A DNA stretch of 21,468 nt, taken from positions 1-21,468 of the IMG/VR virus record IMGVR_UViG_3300036979_000109, one strand, 5' to 3'. This document shows positions 14,640-20,268 of this stretch, piece after piece. Under the pieces are notes generated by a model. That model had not been told where the DNA came from. It ran no database searches and saw only the letters and a list, made by a program, of their open reading frames with translations. Position numbers and translations under genes: made by a program. The stretch comes from a virus. Within the stretch, counting starts at the first letter, position 1, and each line of letters starts with the position of its first letter.

Positions 14640-14831
14640 ATGGCAGTAAAACTGGGATCCATGGACACCCACATCGTGCTGACCGCGCTGTGGGATTATC
14701 GGGAAACGCTGACCATCGTCAATGACACTGCGCCAAACCCGCAGATTGCCGCGAAGATCGACAGCGTGGATCGCCTGATAGAGAGCTACAAGAAATCATA
14801 CTTCGCCTTAGACAGATTGGGGATCATGTGA
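14640..14831 (+). CDS. small hypothetical protein (63 aa)
   Basis: A soluble helical protein (DTHIVLTALWDYRETLTIVN; IDSVDRLIESYKKSYFALDR). It starts 2 bases after the preceding stop and its own TGA overlaps the methyltransferase start as TGATG. A second ATG at 14661 is possible. No Shine-Dalgarno sequence is obvious, so it may depend on coupling to the gene before it. Family unknown; the heptad-like second half could dimerise. Confidence 0.6.
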   Translation: MAVKLGSMDTHIVLTALWDYRETLTIVNDTAPNPQIAAKIDSVDRLIESYKKSYFALDRLGIM

Positions 14832-15388
14832 TGCGCGTCCTTGTTGCCTGCGAATACTCTGGCCGTGTGCGCGATGCGTTCATCAAGCGCGGCCACGATG
14901 CAATGTCCTGCGACCTGCTGCCGACAGAAACGCTAGGCCCGCACTATCAAGGAGATGTGCGCGACATCATCCGAACCGGCTGGGATCTGATGATCGCGCA
15001 TCCGCCATGCACCCACCTTGCGGTGTCTGGCGCTAGGCATTTCGCGGCGAAGAAAGCCAGCGGTGTGCAGGACGAGGCTTTGGATTTTGTGCGGTTTCTC
15101 TTGGATGCGCCAATCACGCATATTGCACTGGAAAACCCGGTCAGCATCATATCAAGCCGCATCCGCAAGCCAGACCAGATCATTCAGCCTTGGCAGTTTG
15201 GCCATGGCGAGACGAAAGCAACCTGCCTTTGGCTCAAGAACCTGATGCCGCTGCGACCGACCAACATTGTCGATGGCAGAGATGATCGCATCCACAAAAT
15301 GCCGCCAAGCCCAAATCGCTGGAAAGAGCGCAGCAGAACTTATCAAGGCATTGCAGAAGCGATGGCCGAACAATGGGGAACAGAATGA
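14831..15388 (+). CDS. small cytosine-C5 DNA methyltransferase-like protein
   Basis: A 185-residue Rossmann-type methyltransferase homologue. Motif I-like VACEYSGRVRDAF (5-17) would bind SAM. CDLLPTE (27-33) fits the acidic end of strand 2. IAHPPCTHLAVSG (55-67) carries the PPC motif, equivalent to the PCQ catalytic loop of C5 enzymes. IALENPVSII (98-107) matches motif VI ENV. No large target-recognition domain is present, so it is much smaller than typical C5 enzymes (about 300-450 aa). Similar short proteins are common in phages and usually named DNA cytosine methyltransferases. It may protect phage DNA from restriction or work as a base-modifying enzyme. ATG 14831 (TGATG overlap) is preferred to the GTG just before it. 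Confidence 0.75.
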   Translation: MRVLVACEYSGRVRDAFIKRGHDAMSCDLLPTETLGPHYQGDVRDIIRTGWDLMIAHPPCTHLAVSGARHFAAKKASGVQDEALDFVRFLLDAPITHIALENPVSIISSRIRKPDQIIQPWQFGHGETKATCLWLKNLMPLRPTNIVDGRDDRIHKMPPSPNRWKERSRTYQGIAEAMAEQWGTE

Positions 15389-15576
15389 CCGACAAAACCA
15401 TCGAAAGCCTGGACGCCTACATCGCCGACAGGATGGCCAAGATTGAGGATCTGGAAAAACGCTATGGCACCGGGGTTCGCCCTGGCTGGGTCGGAGAAGA
15501 AATCATGGTTCTTGAGTTCTACATCCAAGACGCAATCGCAGCACGCAATGAACTGGAAAGCAAAAATGCAGAATGA
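15385..15576 (+). CDS. small hypothetical helical protein (63 aa)
   Basis: A charged helical protein (MTDKTIESLDAYIADRMAKI; ELESKNAE at the end) with a central GTGVRPGWVGEEI turn. ATG 15385 overlaps the methyltransferase TGA as ATGA, so it is translationally coupled to it; an upstream in-frame ATG at 15373 is less likely. Two helices separated by a Gly/Pro turn suggest a helical hairpin. It could be a partner of the methyltransferase, but only the coupling suggests this. Confidence 0.6.
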   Translation: MTDKTIESLDAYIADRMAKIEDLEKRYGTGVRPGWVGEEIMVLEFYIQDAIAARNELESKNAE

Positions 15577-15985
15577 CCTTACCGAAATCATCATCAGCAA
15601 CATCCTGCCAACGCTGACAGGCTTCGGCGTCGTGGCGGACAACATGCACGAAAGCGTGTTCATCCCATCGCGCATCATGCACGACGCCAACCTGCGCCCT
15701 AGAGACCGCGTGTCGGCCATGCTGGTGCCGAACCCTACGCGGCCCGACAAGACGCCGTGGCTGGCTGTTTCGCTGGCATCCGACCGGGCGCCTGTATCAC
15801 CGCGTGATACGCTGGCCCCCTTCATCTTGGGCAATTTGCAAGCCGATGGCCGCGCCACGCTCGAGGAGATCGCGGAGGATCTGAACATGGCCGACGACAA
15901 GATCGCCGCCAAGCTGGCCGAGATGGTGGCAGATGGCCGCGTGGTGCGGCTGGTGTGCTACGATCTGTCGGGAGATGAAGCATGA
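15566..15985 (+). CDS. putative nucleic-acid-binding protein: OB/cold-shock-like + winged-helix-like
   Basis: A 139-residue protein with two apparent parts. Residues 15-68 (TGFGVVADNMHESVFIPSRI, then LRPRDRVSAMLVPNPTRPDK and TPWLAVSL) follow the strand order and FVP/GD-type signatures of cold-shock or S1-like OB folds. Residues 80-135 (APFILGNLQADGRATLEEIA, then AKLAEMVADGRVVRLVCYDL) look like a winged helix-turn-helix. ATG 15566 follows GGAAAG and overlaps the previous gene by 11 bases. RNA or ssDNA binding is likely from these shapes, but the assignment is visual and unproven. A regulatory role in phage or host gene expression fits its place. Confidence 0.65.
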   Translation: MQNDLTEIIISNILPTLTGFGVVADNMHESVFIPSRIMHDANLRPRDRVSAMLVPNPTRPDKTPWLAVSLASDRAPVSPRDTLAPFILGNLQADGRATLEEIAEDLNMADDKIAAKLAEMVADGRVVRLVCYDLSGDEA

Positions 15986-16248
15986 GCGATCTGTCCCCCA
16001 ACATGACCGAAGAACACCTGCAAGCCGTGATGGATGCGCTGCCGGATGAGATGGACGAGGCGGAACTGTGCGCCCTAACCCTGACCATCCACTGCGCGTA
16101 TCACGACGACGCTGCCGAGGTGATTTCTGGCCTGGTCGCATCGATCTACACCTATGGCCAGACACGCGGATTGGACAGCAGAGTGGTTTCGATGGGGCTG
16201 CGCCGGATGGCAGACCTGCACGACATCAAACCACAAACCCAGCACTGA
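15982..16248 (+). CDS. acidic hypothetical protein (88 aa)
   Basis: A soluble, strongly acidic helical protein (TEEHLQAVMDALPDEMDEAE; ALTLTIHCAYHDDAAEVISG). ATG 15982 overlaps the preceding TGA as ATGA and has GGGAGA upstream. Its start region, GGGAGATGAAGCATGA, is repeated exactly at the next gene. No family is recognised. Net negative charge and small size are properties shared with some phage anti-defence DNA mimics, but there is no other evidence for that. Confidence 0.65.
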   Translation: MSDLSPNMTEEHLQAVMDALPDEMDEAELCALTLTIHCAYHDDAAEVISGLVASIYTYGQTRGLDSRVVSMGLRRMADLHDIKPQTQH

Positions 16249-16260
16249 GGGAGATGAAGC

Positions 16261-16455
16261 ATGACCGAAATCACCTACATGACGATCCTGTGGATCACCG
16301 CATTGAGTGGCCCGCTCGACGGTGCCAACTACGGCATCCCCTACGTCACCGAGGAGGCCTGCAAGGCGGCAATGGTAGCCGTTGGCGACACCCTCGATTA
16401 CGACCACAAAATGCAGTGCGAGACGCTGCCCGTGGAGAAGGAGATGGAGCCATGA
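16261..16455 (+). CDS. small hypothetical protein with hydrophobic N-terminus (64 aa)
   Basis: Begins MTEITYMTILWITALSGPLD, a hydrophobic stretch that is short for a membrane helix, then GANYGIPYVTEEACKAAMVA and a tail with a second cysteine (MQCETLPVEK). The two cysteines and the hydrophobic start could mean an exported, disulfide-bonded protein, though no clear cleavage site is seen. Strong GGGAGA site, 16-base copy of the one before 15982. Ends in ATGA with the next microprotein. Confidence 0.6.
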   Translation: MTEITYMTILWITALSGPLDGANYGIPYVTEEACKAAMVAVGDTLDYDHKMQCETLPVEKEMEP

Positions 16456-16526
16456 GCGAAACCTGCCCACCCTGCCACGGTGACTGCAACCAAGGAAGAG
16501 ATTGCCCACTGAGGAGGACGAAATGA
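16452..16526 (+). CDS. 24-residue Cys-rich microprotein
   Basis: A tiny frame (residues 4-21 TCPPCHGDCNQGRDCPLR) whose ATG overlaps the preceding TGA as ATGA and follows GGAG; its own stop overlaps the next start as ATGA. Cysteines at 5, 8, 12 and 18 plus His9 form a possible zinc-binding site. Very short CNQGRDCP-type proteins recur in phage genomes from recall. Function unknown. Confidence 0.6.
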   Translation: MSETCPPCHGDCNQGRDCPLRRTK

Positions 16527-16693
16527 GAGACTTCTGGTATAACATCTTGCCGCTAGCGGCTATCGCCTGTCTTGCGTTCTTTATCTACGGCATCGGTCAT
16601 CTGATCCTTACCGACTGGGAGCGAGGTCAGGCGCGCTACGAGCAGTGCATCGCCGCCGACAAGCAGTGGGTGCAGGGGAGCTGTGTGAAATGA
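16523..16693 (+). CDS. single-pass membrane protein (56 aa)
   Basis: Starts MRDFWYNI, then a hydrophobic helix LPLAAIACLAFFIYGIGHLI (about residues 9-28), then a charged 28-residue tail containing two cysteines (YEQCIAAD, QGSCVK). ATG 16523 overlaps the microprotein stop and follows GAGGAGG; a longer start at 16502 is ignored because it precedes that site. Orientation cannot be decided with confidence. The paired cysteines suggest an oxidised periplasmic tail. Candidate for superinfection exclusion or host-membrane effects by analogy only. Confidence 0.65.
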   Translation: MRDFWYNILPLAAIACLAFFIYGIGHLILTDWERGQARYEQCIAADKQWVQGSCVK

Positions 16694-17232
16694 CCGACGC
16701 AGAACTGATCGCACGGCTGAACCGCTGGATAGAGCAGCAGGTTTTGGTGCTTGTCGATAGTGACCTTTTACCGATCCGTGACCGCATCGAAGCCCTCACC
16801 GAACAACTCGCCGCCGCACAGCAGGACGCCAAAGAGGCCGAGGCTTATGCGGAGGAGTTGGAGGCAGACCGCAAGAAAACATACGAAGCCCTGCTTAAAG
16901 TGTCGCGCATCCACGGCGAGGTGGAAGCCAAGCTGGCCACCTGCGAGAAATACCGTGACGCCTATGCCGAGATGGACAGGATCGGGACGCAGGCTGTGCG
17001 TGACCTTGAAGCCGAGCTGGCCCTGATGATGTTTGAACGTGATGAAGCATGGAAACGTGCAGCCCACTCAGAGAAGATGTGGGGAGAGGCTGAGGTTAAG
17101 CTGGCGGAGTGCGAAGCACGACTTCGTAAGGCGGTGGATGCAGGACAAACGATGGATGACGGATGCGACTGTGAACGATGCAGCAAAGCCCGCGCCACCC
17201 TCGCAGAGATCAAAGGAGAGAGCCATGAGTGA
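16690..17232 (+). CDS. coiled-coil protein with C-terminal Cys cluster (180 aa)
   Basis: Almost wholly helical, with long heptad-rich stretches (IEALTEQLAAAQQDAKEAEA from about residue 31; GEVEAKLATCEKYRDAYAEM around 75-95; RDLEAELALMMFERDEAWKR around 100-120; EAEVKLAECEARLRKAV around 131-147). Near the end DDGCDCERCSKARATL (about 154-169) carries a CxCxxC cluster that could bind metal or mediate contacts. ATG 16690 overlaps the upstream TGA as ATGA after a GGGGAG site. It would form dimers or oligomers. I recognise no specific family; similar coiled-coil proteins are common in phage accessory regions. Confidence 0.7.
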   Translation: MTDAELIARLNRWIEQQVLVLVDSDLLPIRDRIEALTEQLAAAQQDAKEAEAYAEELEADRKKTYEALLKVSRIHGEVEAKLATCEKYRDAYAEMDRIGTQAVRDLEAELALMMFERDEAWKRAAHSEKMWGEAEVKLAECEARLRKAVDAGQTMDDGCDCERCSKARATLAEIKGESHE

Positions 17233-17398
17233 CATCCGCGTTTTGAAGGGCGACGGCAAGCGGGCCGAGGACGTGACCGGGGAGCTGGGCGACCGCATCA
17301 AGGCGCTGGTCTATGAGTATAGCGGGCGCATCCCTCTCGCCGCGGCCATCGGTGTCCTGCACCTTATGGCTTACGAGATCACAAAGGACAGCGACTGA
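17225..17398 (+). CDS. small hypothetical protein (57 aa)
   Basis: Begins MSDIRVLKGDGKRAEDVTGE and ends with a helix LAAAIGVLHLMAYEITKDSD. ATG 17225 lies 8 bases inside the coiled-coil gene, preceded by AAAGGAGA. It ends in TGATG with the next gene. It has an amphipathic rather than transmembrane C-terminal helix. No family recognised. Confidence 0.6.
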   Translation: MSDIRVLKGDGKRAEDVTGELGDRIKALVYEYSGRIPLAAAIGVLHLMAYEITKDSD

Positions 17399-17595
17399 TG
17401 ACCCGCACCCGGCACGACACATCGCCCCAAGCACAGGCCATCCGCGCCGCTGGCTTTGTGCGCGTGCCGGGAGGGCTTTGGCTGACCAAAGAGGACAGGG
17501 ATTTAGTGATGTTCTTGGCGGAAAAGCATCTGCGCGAGATCAATCGGATTAAAGAACAAGTCAAAGAACTTGAAGACCGAAGGTGGCAAGAGTAA
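17398..17595 (+). CDS. small hypothetical protein (65 aa)
   Basis: A basic protein: MTRTRHDTSPQAQAIRAAGF, a short RVPGGLWLTKEDRD beta/turn segment, then a helix LVMFLAEKHLREINRIKEQV with heptads. The layout (short strand pair then helix) resembles small DNA-binding or adaptor proteins, but no family is recognised. The ATG shares an A with the preceding TGA, so it is coupled. The operon is interrupted after it by the HNH unit and its hairpin. Confidence 0.6.
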   Translation: MTRTRHDTSPQAQAIRAAGFVRVPGGLWLTKEDRDLVMFLAEKHLREINRIKEQVKELEDRRWQE

Positions 17596-17601
17596 CATAT
17601 C

Positions 17602-17636
17602 GGGGCGAGAGACGTTGCAACCGTCGATCTCGCCCC
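17602..17636 (+). repeat. hairpin upstream of the HNH gene
   Basis: GGGGCGAGA (17602-17610) pairs perfectly with TCTCGCCCC (17628-17636). The loop can extend the stem with GACG/CGTC and a 2-base bulge. No T-run follows, so it is not a clear terminator. It fills the 68-base gap before the HNH gene and may limit read-through or mark the edge of an inserted unit. Confidence 0.6.
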
Positions 17637-17663
17637 TATCAACAGCGAACTGGAGACTTCGCC

Positions 17664-18188
17664 ATGACTGATAAGAATTTACCGTCCATTGAATATTTGC
17701 ACAAGCGTCTCCGCTATGAGCCGGAAACTGGCAAGCTGTTCTGGCGGGATTGTGAGGATATGCCGCAAAGGTGGCGCACGCGTTATGCTGAAGCTGAAGC
17801 GTTTACTGCCTCAGATAGCCGTGGATATCGTCATGGGTCTATCAACGGCACGACCCTTTGGGCGCATCGAGTCGCTTACGCTATTTACAGCAGTGAATGG
17901 CCAACTCATCAAATCGACCATCTGAATGGCGCTAAGTATGATAATCGCATTGAAAATTTACGCGCTGTCACCAGCCAAGAAAATAACCGGAATGCGTCTA
18001 TGCGAAGTGACAACTCAAGCGGGGTCACTGGCGTGTGCTGGAATAAGAACAGAGAGAAATGGCAGGCTAATATCTCGTTAGGAGGTCGCAACAAGAACCT
18101 CGGGCTTTTCGATACCATTGATGCCGCATCATCTGCCCGCTTGAAAGCGTCTCTCGAGTACGGCTTCACCAACAGACACGGAACATAA
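17664..18188 (+). CDS. HNH homing endonuclease with AP2 domain
   Basis: A 174-residue protein. Residues 60-105 hold the HNH core: LWAHRVAYAIY (65-75), THQIDHLNGAKYDNRIENLR (81-100) with D85-H86 and the Asn-containing DNR.ENLR motif. Residues 116-165 (NSSGVTGVCWNKNREKWQAN, then LGLFDTIDAASSARL) are an AP2-type DNA-binding domain. HNH-AP2 is a standard homing-endonuclease architecture. It would cut an unoccupied allele to promote its own copying. ATG 17664 has GGAG upstream; the frame extends further 5' but without a site. It is AT-richer than the surrounding operon and is flanked by non-coding gaps, unlike neighbouring overlapping genes, which supports insertion. Confidence 0.9.
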   Translation: MTDKNLPSIEYLHKRLRYEPETGKLFWRDCEDMPQRWRTRYAEAEAFTASDSRGYRHGSINGTTLWAHRVAYAIYSSEWPTHQIDHLNGAKYDNRIENLRAVTSQENNRNASMRSDNSSGVTGVCWNKNREKWQANISLGGRNKNLGLFDTIDAASSARLKASLEYGFTNRHGT

Positions 18189-18201
18189 GGAGAAAAATCC
18201 A

Positions 18202-18513
18202 ATGGCCCCGCCACGGCGTCATATCACTAAAGACATGCTTATCGCCTGCCGAGAAAAAGGGTGGCATTTAACGTTAGCCGCTGCTCACCTAGAAATGCAC
18301 AGATCCAGCATCGCAGCCGCCTGTGAGCGTTTCGGGATCGTGCTGCCGATGCACCAGTTCTCGCCGCAGCGGGTCAGCTCCAAAAGCAAGGTGTGGGTTG
18401 ACGTGATCGACGGCGAAACCAAACCCAAGGTCAAGCTGTCGGCCAGCCCTGCCGCGATCCAACGCGCCATCGACGACATCGATCGTCAAAAGCGGTTGCA
18501 GGCGCAGGGGTGA
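18202..18513 (+). CDS. HTH-containing hypothetical protein (103 aa)
   Basis: The last gene of the plus-strand operon. Residues 6-45 look like a helix-turn-helix: HITKDMLIACREKGWHLTLA, then AAHLEMHRSSIAAACERFGI, i.e. an AAxxLxMxRSSIxxAC turn-plus-recognition helix. The second half is basic (SSKSKVWVDVIDGETKPKVK) and ends with a helix AAIQRAIDDIDRQKRLQAQG. It could be a transcription regulator (for example of late genes) or a DNA-recognition adaptor; a small terminase is less likely because a better TerS lies at 6946-7353. A GGAG site precedes ATG 18202. No transcription terminator with a T-run follows. Confidence 0.7.
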   Translation: MAPPRRHITKDMLIACREKGWHLTLAAAHLEMHRSSIAAACERFGIVLPMHQFSPQRVSSKSKVWVDVIDGETKPKVKLSASPAAIQRAIDDIDRQKRLQAQG

Positions 18514-18527
18514 TTTGATACGAAATC

Positions 18528-18606
18528 CGCGAGGGGCGCAGCACAGGCTTTGTGTTGGTCAAGATCAGACTGCGCTACGGCTCATCTTCATCAGGCGCCC
18601 CTCGCG
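18528..18606. repeat. 12-bp perfect inverted repeat enclosing a foldable 55-base loop
   Basis: CGCGAGGGGCGC (18528-18539) and GCGCCCCTCGCG (18595-18606) pair perfectly. Inside, CACA..TGTG can form a short hairpin and AAGAT..ATCTT a second, interrupted one, giving a three-way-junction shape. It fills the gap between converging operons and abuts the phosphoesterase stop codon. T-runs are poor on both strands, so a terminator, a small RNA, or a recombination/attachment site are all possible. Confidence 0.65.
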
Positions 18607-18607
18607 A

Positions 18608-19765
18608 TTAATCCAAAAACCTGTCGATCGGGTCCAGCGCCCGCATCACAAGGCCGTCCATCTTGTGGAAGGTCATCGACTGCAAAGCGCGTCGGCCACC
18701 GTATCCCATGCCGGCGGCATAAGCGTCGGGCGGGCAGAAGGCGCGCAGGCTTTCGTATCGCAGCGGCCCGAGATCCTTGGCCTGGTCATGGTGAACGTGG
18801 CCCGTCAGATAGTGCCGGTGCCGCGTCTGCGACCAGAACGGGCAGACATCCGACAAGTAGAGCGCCATCTGTTGCGGCTTCCCCTTATCCCCGTGGTGGG
18901 CGAAGATCGCGCACTTGCCCCACTGCATCATAAACAAATCGCGCGGATCTTTCTCAACCGAAACCCGGCCTTCGTTGCGATACCGCTCTGCCAGGGCGAA
19001 GTTGAGCGTCATGCTGCTGTGCGGGTCATGGTTGCCACGCAGCACGCGCACCAGCACGTTGGCGTGCTTCTGGAGCAACTTGTGGATCGTCTCGGCGATG
19101 ATGCCGATGCCAACGTCCAGCACCTTCCAGAAGCGCCCGTCAACGTCCAGCTTGTGGCGGTTGGCAGGCGTCTCGGATCTGGTGTCGTCGCTGTGGAAGT
19201 AGTCGCCCCCGATCAGAAGCACGGCCTGCTCGGCGGCAGGCGTGAGCGCCAGAACCTTGCCAAAGGCGTGCCGCATGTCCTGAGCCGCGTGGCCGAGGTC
19301 GTAGTCCTGTGAGCCTGTTTCGCGGCCCCACGCCATCATGCCGACGTGCGCGTCCATGAGCGGATAAACAGCGCACAGATCGGCCATCACGCTTTCAGGG
19401 GCCGGCACAGGCTCGGCAGGCTGCATGCCCTCCAGAGCCGCGCGTATGCGATCAGCGACGGCCTCTGGCTGCTCTGTCTCGGGCCGCAGCATGACGGAAT
19501 AGCCAGGCTCCTCGTCTTTGGCCGGAACCTTCACCCACGCCAGCGACGGCACCATGTTCGTGCCGGCGGCCTTCATGCTGTCAGCAATGGCCGGATCTAC
19601 CCGGTAATCATCCCGGACATCCGAGGTCATCCCGGCGCGGTCCAGCATCCGCTGCATGTCGCGCCGATTTATCCCGATCTCACGCGCAGCCTCGGCCACG
19701 TTGCCCGTGCGCTTGAAAGCCTCGACGGCCTGTTGCTGTCTAGGTGTCATTGGCACACCCGGCAT
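18608..19765 (-). CDS. calcineurin-like metallophosphoesterase with N-terminal HTH
   Basis: A 385-residue protein. Residues 6-45 are HTH-like (TPRQQQAVEAFKRTGNVAEA, then AAREIGINRRDMQRMLDRAG). Residues 130-330 carry the metallophosphoesterase motifs in order: PLMDAHVGM (D138, H140), LLIGGDYFHSDD (D188), VLRGNHDPHS (N245, H246), IFAHHGDKG (H290) and YLTGHVHHD (322-327). This is the full dimetal site of the calcineurin-like family. HTH-plus-MPP proteins recur in phage late regions; their substrate (nucleic acid, cyclic or 3'-5' bonds) is generally unknown. Start 19765 overlaps the Rz1-like gene by 26 bases, and a second ATG at 19750 is possible; neither has a good ribosome site, suggesting coupling to lysis genes. 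Confidence 0.88.
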   Translation of the reverse strand: MPGVPMTPRQQQAVEAFKRTGNVAEAAREIGINRRDMQRMLDRAGMTSDVRDDYRVDPAIADSMKAAGTNMVPSLAWVKVPAKDEEPGYSVMLRPETEQPEAVADRIRAALEGMQPAEPVPAPESVMADLCAVYPLMDAHVGMMAWGRETGSQDYDLGHAAQDMRHAFGKVLALTPAAEQAVLLIGGDYFHSDDTRSETPANRHKLDVDGRFWKVLDVGIGIIAETIHKLLQKHANVLVRVLRGNHDPHSSMTLNFALAERYRNEGRVSVEKDPRDLFMMQWGKCAIFAHHGDKGKPQQMALYLSDVCPFWSQTRHRHYLTGHVHHDQAKDLGPLRYESLRAFCPPDAYAAGMGYGGRRALQSMTFHKMDGLVMRALDPIDRFLD

Positions 19766-19967
19766 CGATCATGCGGATCAGCCGCGCGCCCGTGACCACC
19801 GAAAGCGGCCCGCCATCGTCAGCCAGAGCCGCCGCATGTTCCGTCCGCGCCGCCTCGGTCCCGTCGCAGATCGCCTCACCGCTTCCCACGCTCACGCAAG
19901 AAATCAAGGGCAGCGTCAGCATCAGACATGCGGCCCACCTCGTCCATGCGTTGGCGTGTTTCAACAT
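19740..19967 (-). CDS. Rz1-like outer-membrane spanin lipoprotein
   Basis: A 75-residue protein with a signal sequence (MLKHANAWTRWAACLMLTLP) ending in a lipobox LISC, so Cys24 would be the lipidated N-terminus of a 52-residue mature protein. The mature part has two further cysteines (EAIC, DAGC). The start lies inside the Rz-like gene in another frame, overlapping it by 92 bases, the classic arrangement of spanin pairs. It would sit in the outer membrane and bridge to the inner-membrane partner to fuse membranes at the end of lysis. The mature sequence is not proline-rich as in lambda Rz1, so confidence is moderate. Confidence 0.65.
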   Translation of the reverse strand: MLKHANAWTRWAACLMLTLPLISCVSVGSGEAICDGTEAARTEHAAALADDGGPLSVVTGARLIRMIDAGCANDT

Positions 19968-20094
19968 AATCTTCAAGCCCTTCAACTTTGGCGTCAGCCT
20001 GAGCCGTCTTTTTGCCGCCAAACCAGCTTGCTGCCAGCATGGCGACAAAAAGAAACAGCTTCGAGACAGCGCCGACCAGCGCCTGCCAGATCAT
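19876..20094 (-). CDS. Rz-like inner-membrane spanin
   Basis: A 72-residue protein: one N-terminal membrane helix (ALVGAVSKLFLFVAMLAASW, about residues 5-24), a Lys pair (GGKKTAQADAKVEGLEDYVE) and a charged helical tail to the end (TRQRMDEVGRMSDADAALDF). This is the N-in, periplasmic coiled-coil layout of Rz proteins, though much shorter than lambda Rz (153 aa). ATG 20094 overlaps the holin stop as ATGA; a longer TTG start at 20118 is rejected. The Rz1-like gene begins inside it. Spanin function is inferred from topology and nested context. Confidence 0.6.
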   Translation of the reverse strand: MIWQALVGAVSKLFLFVAMLAASWFGGKKTAQADAKVEGLEDYVETRQRMDEVGRMSDADAALDFLRERGKR

Positions 20095-20255
20095 GCGCGC
20101 TTGGAGTAGATCGACCAAGCCGCAGCGGCCAGCGTGGCAACAGCGCCCCCGATGGTCGTCACGGTCTCGGCGTCAACCAGACCCTGGCCGACGAAATAGC
20201 CGCCGACAGCAGCAACGATGGCGCGCACGACGCCTGCGATTTGTTCACCAGTCAT
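20091..20255 (-). CDS. holin, Pam3-gp28-like
   Basis: A 54-residue membrane protein. MTGEQIAGVVRAIVAAVGGY opens the first helix (about 5-24), a short VDAETVTTI loop follows, and GGAVATLAAAAWSIYSKRA is the second helix ending in basic residues. From recall this closely resembles the Pam3-gp28 holin family. It would form inner-membrane holes that time lysis and release the M15 endolysin. ATG 20255 has AAGGAGA upstream. Its stop overlaps the Rz-like start and it lies right after the endolysin gene, as expected of a lysis cassette. Confidence 0.82.
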   Translation of the reverse strand: MTGEQIAGVVRAIVAAVGGYFVGQGLVDAETVTTIGGAVATLAAAAWSIYSKRA

Positions 20256-20268
20256 GTCAGTCTCCTTT

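Noticed and set aside
18515-19312. 265-codon plus-strand frame opposite the phosphoesterase gene
   Set aside because: It is antisense to a gene with full metallophosphoesterase motifs, has no ribosome site and has composition typical of a mirrored GC-rich frame.
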